Shown piece after piece: positions 40,300-51,483 of a stretch of 64,000 nt of DNA. The notes below the pieces were generated by a model, which ran no database searches, was not told where the DNA came from, and saw only the letters and a program-made list of their open reading frames with translations. The position numbers and the translations under genes are program-made. How positions within the stretch are numbered: position 1 is the stretch's first letter; every line of letters begins with the position of its first letter. Origin of the DNA: Karstenula rhodostoma CBS 690.94 (taxonomy: Eukaryota; Ascomycota; Dothideomycetes; Pleosporales; Didymosphaeriaceae); assembly GCA_010093485.1 (NCBI GenBank), contig MU001515.1, positions 329,518-393,517 on the forward strand, written 5' to 3'.

Positions 40300-42642
40300 T
40301 CACTCTCCCGACTGTCAGTCGTGACATATCCGCTACACTTGTTCTATACGAACCGTCGTCTAAGGGGAAATACATTGAGCGGATATGGAAGGCAATCGCA
40401 CAGAACGAGCTTGCCACTCTCAACCTGTTCGGCTTCCTGGCTGCTAATGCATTGTGTTGACCTGATTTTCAACTGAGGTGACCTGTACTACGCATCTTTC
40501 GACCAAACGACACCCTAATTTACTATGCAGGAGGGTGCACAAGTCCGGTCTCAAATGCTACCGAAGCGGATTGGAGACGGGCCAACCAAGTTCGCCCACT
40601 TTGGCAACTGCCGATTGGGAGAAAGTCCATCTTTTCTGCTCGCTCTGTGCCGAGGAGTCGCACAGCACTGATACAGTATACGATTGCGACAACCGTGGGT
40701 GACAGTAGCTCAAGACGCGGCTGTCTATGCCGGTCCCTTTTGGATGATGAGTTCCGGTACTTCTTTATTGTAGTAGGGAGACGCGCTCACGAAGAGGATG
40801 GGGATTAGAAGATGGCGATCATCGATTGGGTGAATATCGCGCTGGAGAAAATGGTTGGGGGTCGGTTGAACGATAGTGCGTACCATCCACACTGTCAACC
40901 ATGGGGTCCACTTTGACAAGCAGGACGTTCATTTCTCAGTATAGCGCAACCTCCTTTCTTTTCCATTGAAAGCATCCACCTAAACAACACAGGTGGCTCA
41001 TGGCAATCTACAAAGCGCATCTCTTCCCTCGTTCATCAGAATCGAGCAATATCGATACTACAGCGCGCTCTACAAAGCTTCGATACACGACACTACATGT
41101 AATGCTATATAGTAGGATCGGATTGCCTGAGACTTTTCTACTCGTCCTCGTGGCTTGCGGTTTGAAGGAGACTGTGGCCGGGACTTTGATAGCTATTGTC
41201 GCATATCGCGAGCTAATAGAAAGGGGCGTAGCGCTATACTAGCTGAATTAGCGCGATCCCACCGATACAAGAAAAGGATAAAGAGTCTGTCTATTAGGCT
41301 GGGTAAGGAGGTTGTTGGGCTGGGAAGCCCGGGAAGCCGGCTCCGTAGAGGAGCGGCGCGATGCTGAAGTTTAGCATTGTCTTCCGGCACTTCCTGCTTG
41401 TAGCGTCTATTCGTTGAGCCAAGTTTGCACTCTCAGCGTAGAAACTACTGCAGTGCTAGAAGACAAGTCTTCTCTTTGCTTGCTAGTTGCCCTGATCAGA
41501 TCGCCTTTCGCGCAGCAGGACGCTAGCAAGACTGGATATAATACGCGCCGCTTCCATCTCGAGGCTCGATCTACAGGCGACTACTAGGCGGACTAGATCA
41601 CATGTCCGTTTTTCTGGAACAATTGACTGCAAAACAAGTTTAAATAGACGCGGAGATTCTCAAAGCTTGGAGATCCGGTGGTACCTTTCCCAGACGAAGA
41701 CCTCCAACTCAATTCGCTCATCGGGACGATTCCGGGCAGTGGACGTGTGAATAAGATGGTACGATATACTGACATTATAAAGGGTATTTTGTTAAAGACG
41801 GGGGTGATTCGGTATTCCGCGATAGAGCAGTAGAGTGTACAGTCGCGTCGAATAACATGTGCAGGCAATGGACCGGCAGGAAAGGGCCTTATTAGCTATT
41901 GTAAGAGGTCAATAATAGTTATGCAAGTCCGTTTTGTTTCCCCTTGCACAGACTTCGCAACTATACGTGCGATTCTGGGCGACTCATTAGATAAACAATA
42001 ATAAGGGGCTAGTAAGAGCTCATATGCAGGTGTTAAATACAATAAGGGGTTGCACACTCACTTCGTTCAGGACCACTTCTATCCCCTATTCGTGAGCGGA
42101 CTGCGTAGTTAATATTTGCCATTGTTCATGGTGGGGAGTCAGATTTTCTGAATCCAGCAGATTGTTTGACCATAATTACCCGATTGGCATCCGTTCTTGT
42201 CTTGCTAGGGCAAAATAAGCTACGATTGCCATAAATTCGTTTCTGCTCAAAGTTCTGCGCCAATATGGACGGATGGTAAAATTCTCAACTTTGAATAGCA
42301 ACCCGTCTTTGACAATGTTTGGACGTCAAGATTCACCTACTTGTATACCGCCAAGAGCAGGGTCTACCCTAGACTGTGGTACCATGACTGGAGGCCAGCG
42401 TCGTAGCCAGATAGTAGTCGCGACTCAGATCACGATGAAGTAGCCGTCTACGTGATCAGAGGCTTCGGCGGAAATGGCCCTTTTGCAACGCTGGCGGACT
42501 TCGCCAACTATATCTAAGGCAAGCAGCTCCGTTACCCTGCCCGTTCGGCGTTATTGATAATCCTCAGAGAAATCTACCAGCACTGGTGTTTCAAGCTCTA
42601 GCTCTAGGTAGTTCAGCTTATACCATCACTGCCCCGCCCCAC
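40300..42642. other. gene-poor stretch right of the nest
   Basis: Balanced base composition returns abruptly. No gene is recognised. A short protein-like frame on the plus strand near 40330-40460 (KGKYIERIWKAIAQNELATL) has no start, partner exon or family. Family B is present at 41270-41375. Confidence 0.4.
41270..41375 (+). repeat. dispersed repeat family B, longest copy
   Basis: GTTGTTGGGCTGGGAAGCCC, then GGGAAGCCGGCTCCGTAGAG, then GAGCGGCGCG and CTGAAGTTT. Related to 6700-6790 (opposite strand) and 10725-10773 (same strand). Confidence 0.6.
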
Positions 42643-42757
42643 GGTCACACGTGACTCACCCCACCGATCACCCCAGCACTCCCTCCTCCTCGCGGGGGCC
42701 TACGGGCACCCACGGGCGCCTCCCTATTGTCTTCCACGACTCCGGGATCCCCACATG
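42643..42757 (-). repeat. dispersed repeat family A, best-preserved copy
   Basis: Minus strand: ATCATGTGGGGATCCCGGAG, then GTCGTGGAAGACAATAGGGA, then GGAGGAGGGAGTGCTGGGGT, ending GAGTCACGTGTGACC. The distal end is a palindrome around GTCAC-GT-GTGAC. A short internal duplication of the GGGCGCC box makes it longer than the other copies. This copy supplies the unmutated form of the Helitron target. Confidence 0.8.
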
Positions 42758-45489
42758 ATCTCGAAGTAGCGTTCAAACTATTACCGTTAACCCTTTCCCA
42801 CACAGTCACGCCACTAGTCTGTTAGAGTGGCTTCTGCTCTCAAACCCTTCCGTGTTCTCTAAAAGTACTTTTTTACAATCCTTACTCTCGTTATCTTCGC
42901 TCCAAGCTACCTAGGGACAGATCTGCTCTCAGTTAGGGATTGTGACATTATCCCTTTAAGCGGAATCTACCACTTTATTTCCTACAAATGCCGTCATAGC
43001 TTGCGTAATCGAGCTTTTACTTACTGCTCCCAAATCTACCCACTCAGATCAGTCTCTTTTAATGAATTTTGGAATCGGATCTCCTTTCGGTATATCAACG
43101 TTTCTTTCGGGGGATCCATTGGAACCTCGAGGTGGCCTTACCCACAATAGTAATATCCCAAGAAAGTAAATCCCATCCTCTGCGCGCTATTTGCAGCAAA
43201 TATTCCAGTCTACCTCCAATTCTAGCCAACCCATTAGTCGCCATGCTTGTCGCGTCCACTTTGAAAGAAGCCATTCAACCGAGAATCTCAGATAAGAAGA
43301 CGGAAAAGTGGTGGCAAGAATATTAACTAGTATGTCGTCAGTTAAAAGGCGCATCTCGCTCGTTATAGCCTCGATCGAAGGCTTGATTATTCGTTCGCTT
43401 GTCGTAAGAGGTGCTTAGTTGACATGGAGAGTGCAATCCAGTATCGCCTCCTCCCAACATCCCCCAGTCTTGTTTGCCAATAAGACAGTCCTTCAGTAGA
43501 TTTATAGGAATATTAATCTATAATTGACCGCGCTGTTAGTCTGCAAGAGATGGGTCTGGTAAAGAGACTAGTTCGCAGAATACTGTGAAAGGTTTGCGTT
43601 GAGCTTGCTCTCACGACCCGAGTAGCGATTATGTAAGATTAGTTGAGCAGATAATGCCCATGGGTATGTGCAGTATCTACCGTATTCTGTATATGTCTAT
43701 GCTAGAGGTGGTAAGAATGGCTATTGTCTTGATTGTTGAAGTGTTTGGACAGCTAGCAAGGCCGAAAAGAATGCGGCCGACAGGACGAGAGTGGAAATAA
43801 GGTTTGTAAAAGCGGGAAGGTTGTGTAGAACAGGCATGGCTTATAACGATACAGTCTAGAGAGGACATCGCAGAACGTAGTAGAGGGGTTAGGCGGAGAA
43901 GCTGGATAATCAAGGTAGACTTGTTACTACGCTCCACGTATCCCACAAATCGGTGCATAAACCCGTATCCGGAACCCGTTATCCGCACAAAATAAGGCGG
44001 ATGAGTATATAGATTTAGATCCACTCGTCCGTACCGCTGTGAAGGTCTAGAAAAAATAAAAATAAACTCGTAGACGAAAACGCAGCCACGCTTGATTATT
44101 TCCTAAATTAACAACTATCTGCTGCAGGAATGCGGGATCGACTCCAGCATAGTGAGATGCACCAACCTTGCTGTCTTCAATTAATCAGCGCAGAAGATTG
44201 CAAGCACGTAAACACACTATATTAGATCCTCTCGAGAATGCGGCATCGCCATCTCCGGCTCCCGCCCAGATCCAACCAAGAGAAAGTTCAAGGGAAGCAA
44301 TCCCACGCGCACTCACTCACCGCGGCTACACATGATGGCGCCTTTGGGCTATAGTATAAGCATAGTTGGCTATAGCCTGCGCGTGCACCTTTAAAAGTAA
44401 CATTATGTCTCTGCGCGCCTCCTCCTGTCACCGCTCGTTGGCTGCCGAGGCACATCCTAATCAGGCTAGGACCGTGCTTACTCGACTCGGCTAGCGCCTT
44501 CCCACGTGTGCGCCCGCCCTAGCTAGGCTAGCTCTCCACGCAGTATCTCACTACTAGTGTACTCGTCAACCTTAACACCAACTTCAAGCTTTTACACCTT
44601 CTGCCTACATGACTGTCTCATCGGGCGATCTTGTTGAGATGACAGCGCCATGGGAATGCACAATAGCTACCACCAAAATGGGAGAGGAACTGGCCGCGAT
44701 CGAACCGGTTTATGTGAGCTCGCTCCCTATCTCGGCAGGCCCGCTGCGGAAGGCGGGTGGCAGCAGCTTCAGGGCGGCAGAAAAAATCCCAGGACGCGCG
44801 CTCTGACACTCCGTCCTTTTTAGAGGTGTGCTGTCTGTCTCTTTTTCTCTATAAGGCAAGCCTTGCGTGCGCGCACATTCTTGCCTTTACCCGGATACAG
44901 CTAGGCGGCTCACGGGTTGCAAAAGCGCGGGAAGTGTCACGTTTGACAGCTAGGCGACCTATGTTGTAATCACGACGCGCCCTCTCCAACACCGCCTCTT
45001 CGTACTTGGAAAACAGACGGCGCGTGGTCTTCGTTTTGCGAACAAGAAGCGGTCAGGAATTCATGCAAGACAACAGCGGATGACCACCGGAACCAAGAAT
45101 GATGAGACATTTCCTACGGGGTTCGTCAACTCCTCCTCCTCCTTCTTCTTCATCTTGCACCTCATCTGTACTGCCAAAACATAGACGAGGAGAATGGTCC
45201 GCGATACCGATGACAATACAACGGCCGCTCACTTTTCTATAGATATCGAATATGCACACAGTGATATCATACATCCTGTAAACGATCTATTGCCAACTAG
45301 AAGGAGGAACCAATGGGTTGGCGTGCACGAGGGAGACCACGAGCGGCATTATGCCCCCCTTTATCGTATACTATCCTGCAGATCTCTTATAATGGAGTGC
45401 ATCTCCTAATGCAGGATCGAATTATAGACAATGAACATACCCGCGTGCGGGTATAAGAGCGCAGTCTGCTCTCGGAAAGCCCTCTTACG
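42758..45489. other. gene-poor stretch
   Basis: No intact gene. Frames at 43069-43326, 43677-44024 and 44609-44806 have neither domains nor splice support. A perfect palindrome GGCTATAGCC lies near 44370, with a second GGCTATA about 25 bp upstream. Nothing else is recognised. Confidence 0.4.
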
Positions 45490-48092
45490 TCAACAACTCA
45501 TCCCATCTGCGCTGTCGTCCGTGGGCTCTATCTCGGACAAGCCCAGAATTGCCATATCGCTGTACAACCTGTCGACCCTGTTCAAGAACCCGTCACCCAG
45601 GTCACGTACTGCATGGCAAGCGAGCAGCCTGGACACCTCCCCGATCTTCGTGTTGCCCAAGTACTTGCTCAATATGTCATTCGGACAGTCGTACTTCTCG
45701 GAGACCCTCGTGTCGAAGCCCTTGCCCGAGATATCAGATAGCCTCGACTCCGTCTTGTCAATCGCGCTCTCAATCGGGTGCACGTCTCTCATCGACTTCG
45801 TAACGTTGAGCCTAGACACCATCGCGGGATTAACGCACCTCTTAATCGTGCAGCACTGCGGCATGTTGTTGCTTGACTTGTAGCTGATTGACTTGTCGGC
45901 CAAGATGCCATCAAAAGGATCGTGACCTCATGGCCGTTCTTGCGGTGTATCGCGACCACGTCCACCAGCCACTCGGAGAACATCGAGACAGCGTAGCACT
46001 GCTCGGAGTCCCTGTTGGATAATCACCGACATCCTCAACATCATCGCGAGCTTCTTGGCGTATTACTCCGAGTCGTTCAGCCTGCTCATGTTAACGATAT
46101 TCTTCTTTGTCGTGCAGATCGCCATCGCCTGCGACATGACCCGAATAGATGGAGTTGATCCCGAGCACGAATTCGGCAGTATAAGAGCGCGGACGCGTAC
46201 TAGGGCAAGGTGCTGTTCTCGTACAGGTTGATGCCGACGTAGACAATCTCGATAGGGGGCACGTTCGACATCGCGACGTACGCTCTCGATATCTTGTCGA
46301 ATATCTTCTGGTCCGGCACTGTTTTTGAGCCTCCCAGCGTCTTCATAGTTGCATCCACGGTCTGGGCTCTGGCCGTGTTCGCTCCGGTGCTGGAATTGGA
46401 TACGTCGACGTAGACCCTCTGCCTCTCGAGGATAGACATGTTCACGTTCTCGATTAACGTCCAAACAGCGTACAGGGTTTCAATTCGGGATGCGGACCAT
46501 CATCTCGTCGCCTAGTCTCTCTCGTAGTCTCCTTCCTAACTATTGGCAAGACGTACGCCATCGTGGTCACCTGGAATATGTCCTCGTCTCCATAGTAGTC
46601 GTTATCTGCGTCCTCGTCTTCACCGATCTTGAGGACGTCTGAGTTGATGATGGTGTTTGGGGTGGCCATCTTGACCGTCTCCGCGCTCAGCACCGTGTTC
46701 TCAGTGACCTCGAAGCCCATCGACGAGGTCTGCGGCGGGCTCGTATGGTTGACGAATCCATCCGTCTTCTTCTTAACCTTCCTCACCACTTCCCCGGAGG
46801 GGCTGCTGACCAGGTTCGGCGTACTTGGCGACATGGTCTCCTTCGACGAGTTTTCAACGGCGTCGCGATCTTCTCCTCGTCATCAACAAAACCCTCGTCA
46901 TCCTGTTCTTCTTCGTCCGAGCCGTAGTCGCTGCCGGTCCCGCCCTTCGACATACCAAGGTTCTCCTAGATCGACTTGTTCAACTTCAACCCGTGCTCTG
47001 TATACGCCCATTTTAGTCTGAAGTTCAGTGTGTAGCTTATCCTGTTCTTCTTAGCCCTGGGGAGCTGTGTGGCAACACCCTACTAAAGGCTGAGACGAGG
47101 GTTTTAGGGTCGACTACGCACCTAATCGCTATGATCTATGTCGTGGCTACGCACTTTCCCTGTTGGAGTCGTACACCAGCCTAGCCGTCACCTTGTTGAT
47201 GTTCCTATGGGATATGGCGAACAATGCGGTTGATATTGGAACGTATATGGTCTTTATGCTCGAGGTGTAGACCGCGATTGCCAGAGAGATGAACCTGACC
47301 TGGTCCTCGAGTAGGTCTGGACCCAAGACGTCGACAAGGTCGAGTAGATGTAGTATATTAACCCCGTGGTCGCGACCATCATCTCTTTATAGTTGAAGCA
47401 ACGAGTGCCCTCTACTGTTCCGAGAGGGACTGCGCGAACTCGATCCAGGCCAGGAAGTCGTCCGTGATGTACTTCTCTGACCTGTCTTTATTCGTGTTCA
47501 ACATCTCCACGAGGAGGAAGACGGCGTACACACTGTAAGCGAGAATAATACGTCCAGGTGTTGATGCCCGAGAACTAAGGTACGACATCAAACAGGATTT
47601 GTTGTGGTGTAGATCAGACCACCACCACGATGGAGATCGAGACCAAGTCCAGGGCGATGGAAACGGGCCACGACCTTTACACCGTGCACAAGACATTATC
47701 AAACAAGGAGTCAAGGAGCATGAGTTGCTGCCTAAGTTGGACGGCGACGACATAATGGTGCAGAACACGCCCGACCACAACGTGACGAAGATCTCTATCT
47801 ACAAGCTCAGGGACTCGGATATGTATGCGCTCGTGGTCGAGTCCATAGAGTAGTACTAGAGGCTGTTCGCGCTCGCGAGTGCGCTCAGGTCTATGCTGTG
47901 GGACGCGATAGTCGCCAACCCCGGCCACATGGTGTACTGCCACACCACCTCGATCGGGATGACGTTTGACACGACTTGAGACATGAGCATGGCCTCGGGC
48001 TTAACAAGAGGCTGGTCGAGGGCGGCCTCGTGATGGAGCCCAAGCTTGGGGTTGTGGTCGTGCATGGCAACTCCCTTTACGAAAAGTCCCAT
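45490..48092 (-). pseudogene. frameshifted coding-like block, possible endogenous viral relic
   Basis: Minus-strand frames switch repeatedly but are individually protein-like and share a codon style rich in AAG, GAC, ACG and AGG. Clear pieces lie at 47544-47411 (SVYAVFLLVEMLN), about 47360-47160 (QVRFISLAIAVYTSSIKTIY), about 46950-46860 (an acidic start, MSKGGTGSDYGSDEEEQ), 46834-46480, 46445-46200 and 45903-45490. Two pieces share a SNV-x-PIE-hydrophobic motif (near 47960 and 46250), hinting at related proteins in tandem. One stretch (47690-47853) reads better on the plus strand. No family is recognised; an integrated viral relic is a guess from composition and tandem acidic/basic frames. 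Confidence 0.35.
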
Positions 48093-51000
48093 GTGCTTGT
48101 TGTCTATTGGAATCAGTGCTCTTTCGTATCAATTGGAAAGCGAGTTCCAAGCTACTGCCAGGACGCTTGAGATTCAGTGTCAAGGTAAGGGGGTCCCTTC
48201 TTCGTTGCGTCAAAAATCTCGCTACTCACGTAACGGAATTCATGCTCCGCAGTCACCTACATGCTCAGAATTTACGACGCATAGTTCCGATATTATGCAA
48301 CACTCGTCGCTTAACCTCTTCAAGCTGTCAAAGATCGTGGCACTTCACCGGGCGGTCGTTCAAGACTAGATTAGATGGCAAGAGGCTTCGACCGAAATCA
48401 ATCGGGTCATAAAGGAAAAGCCGATTGTGAGCGCCCATCTCTTACTCAGACTAACAAGTCCAGGACGGCAGCTAAAGGGCAGACATTTCCGTTTCTACAT
48501 CCGCAGTTCCGAATCTGGCAGATCATCCTGATTAAGGATCTTTGTTCAGCCATAGCTGAACCTCCATCAATCAGCACATCCTTCATGATCATGCTCACGG
48601 CGTTCCCGCTTGGTCGCGCTCTAGTGGCGGTACAACTGCATCGCTGGATCAGATCGGATTATGATGCTTTCCAGCCATCATTACGTCAACCATCGTACTC
48701 ATCCTTCCTGGCTGGCTCGTCTGCAGTGTCGCTCTCGGGTTGCGGTTCCGGACGATTTCCTGCGTCAGTTTTTCTAGTCTTTACAGTCATCTATAACCTT
48801 ATTTCAGGCTTTGGCATTTGGATCTGCGCTTGATTCTGGGTGCTCATCTCGGGCGACTCTTGTGTCGCGGAGCCCATCCCGCAAACCCATCTTAGTGTCA
48901 ACAGATCATCACATCTTAACTCCAGTTCTCTTTGTTCCAGAACACACCATCTCCTGTCAATGCGTAACCAGGTCGAGCTTTTAGTAGAAGTTTGTGACGA
49001 TGATTGTGTTTGCCGGCTGTTGCACTTCCTGGTCGGTCCGATATCACAAACGCTCTAGGCTCGCTCACGGTTAGATTAGCCGGCAATCTATATGGGAAAG
49101 TATTGCGACAACAGCTTTATTGTTATCGTCACCATCGAAAACCCAAACCTAAATTTCAAATTCTTCCAGGTCTCCCAATCTCTGAATACTTGGACAAGTC
49201 CATCCAAGCGATTCGACATCTTGTTATTAACTTCCCTGAGGATGATTCTGGGGCAGATGATAATAGTTTTGGGTCAAATGACTCTGGTTTGGTTGAAGCA
49301 GATATTCTGACGCAACACGACCCGAACCAGGCCTGGCTGACTCGAAAGTCTCCGGGGTTAGGCAGGTTTATACCTCCAGCATGGTTAAGTACCTGTGGGA
49401 CTACTACAGTTACCCTGTCTAGTCTATGCCTGACTCTGCTGTTATCTGAGAGCACTAACCGACTCTGAATCCATAGATTGTTGCTGGAAACGACCAACCT
49501 CACAATTCCGAGCTTGGTGCCGTCGAAGCAGGCATCTCGCAAGTTACCCAGTAAGGTAATACCAATATTACTAATAGGTCTATTCTAACACGGCCACTTC
49601 GGACGGCAAGAAGCAATAGTACTATGGTGATAACGATCCTGAGGTCTTCGACTACTCGCCCTTAAGCTCGGCGAAGCGTTCTAAGATCACAGACGTATAA
49701 GTCAAAACAAATCACCGCGAAAGGGAGCAAGCATTACACTGAGAAAAACAGCAACGAGGACGAAGAGAGCCAATCCAATAATGAAATGGAAGGGAATGTG
49801 GAGGGGGAGATGGGAGAAGGAATGGGAGAGGGGCCGAGGAGTGGGATCGAGCATGGAATGGCGCTGGAGGACGAGACTGGTTGGGGTGGTTTTGGCGCGT
49901 GTGTTCGCCCGCTGTGGCCCGCCTCGTCCTACCTTATGCACCTGCCGGCGCCCACTTGCGGCTGCCGACATACATAAGCCTACACAGGAACTGTCACTCC
50001 ACTTTCCTAAAATTGGCACAATCTGTGCGGGATACCTTTAAGGACCTACGAGTGCAACGGCAAGTGTGCTGCAATATCCGTCGAATCCTTAGGTCTTACT
50101 GTCCAGGTCCTGTCACAAACCAGGCACTTCTCAGTCCCGTCAGCCAATATTATCTGCACCTGTAGCGACACCGAAAAACACAGGCTGTCGGGTTCTAGGC
50201 CAGATTATCTACAAAGACAAGACGCCAAGGTCTCCGTCTTTAACTCTAGGCTTCCCGCTCGCAGAGGCTATTGCTAAGCTCTAGGTATTTAGTTGTCCCT
50301 CTGGAACATTCACTAGACTACCTGCTAAAAGCTTAGAGATAACCATGTCTACCACAACCTATCTTCGCCAATGACGTCTTTTACGCCACCTCGCTCAAAA
50401 TTCGATTCTACACTCAGTACTACGCCGGCAAGCCTATACCTTCTACGTCTCTGCGGCCGCAGATTCACGCGCACGCTTCACACATAGTCGCTTCACACGC
50501 AGACATAGATAGCCAAACTAATAGCCAGGCAAAGAAGCCTAGCAAAACTATCCCCAACGGCACAGTAAATTGCCACTTGAATGACCAAGCGGATGTATCC
50601 ACCTCGCTGGGAAGGTAATTATATATTCTAGCGTGGGAGGTGTAGGTTATATATGGGAAGGAGCGAGTAAATTACGGCGTAGAATATCGCAGATATACTG
50701 GTGTAATCTAGAGTCAAATACCCAAGCAGTAACCACGCCAGCCCAAAGAAATTCCCAAAAAGACGAAAGTAACATTATCTACACCAAAAATACCTCCATC
50801 TTCCAGCTCCTACATTCCTACACCAAACCATCCTTACCACCGCTACTAAATCCAACCTCGAACCCAGCGTCATACATCAGTCTTATCAGCAGTCAGAGCC
50901 ACTAGTAACTTATCAGAACTACTCGTTCCCCTCTCGAGGATTGAATCCCAGGTAACCGCAGGGTTTGAATACGCACGCGGCAAGGCGGGATAGAGGCGAG

Positions 51001-51483
51001 ATTGGCCCACGTGCAACCCTAAACCACTGCGAAGACAGAGGGATATCGCCATCGTAGAACCTATCACCAAAATAAGTGTTAGCCTGGATGGCAGCCTACG
51101 GATCAGTATATGAATCCCACTCGAGGTAGACAGCCATATATTTAACACCCCACAAAACCAACTAGCCCTCCGTGACCAGCCGTACATCACTCCCATCATA
51201 TCACAAGCCACGACGTAAAAATAATAAGAATAGAATTCGTGGGTATCTACGGTAAGGACAGTGTATGTGTTCGTGAGTGTATGCGGTAAGGACAGTGTGT
51301 ATGTTTAAGCCAAGTCACCCTCAAGTGAGGTGAAGGCGCGCGTGTCGGCGAGGAAACCGCAGACTTCGCTCAAGAGTGTATGTGAATCATGGCGCGGAAC
51401 GAGGCGTTGCGTTCTTCCCACCCACCATATCTTACCGCCCGTATAGGGGTTAGGGTTGTATGTCACCCACCCATCGCACCAAT
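48093..51483. other. gene-poor stretch with uncertain exon-like pieces
   Basis: The plus-strand frame 49004-49468 has an acidic segment (INFPEDDSGADD, near 49230) and is followed by GTACCT..CTAACC..ATAG, which could be an intron at about 49391-49482, but the downstream frame closes within 30 codons. The frame at 48375-48833 is not supported. A 25-bp motif with GGTAAGGACAGTGT is duplicated near 51251 and 51285. I cannot define a gene. Confidence 0.3.

Noticed and set aside
45050..45274. LIILGSGGH in a minus-strand frame, like the start of the Alg14 glycosyltransferase subunit
   Set aside because: Similarity stops after nine residues, the frame ends ten codons later and no downstream Alg14 motifs appear in any frame; probably chance.
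49781..50041. Arg/Glu-rich plus-strand frame
   Set aside because: It is a purine-rich low-complexity run (GGGAGA-type), not coding-like.
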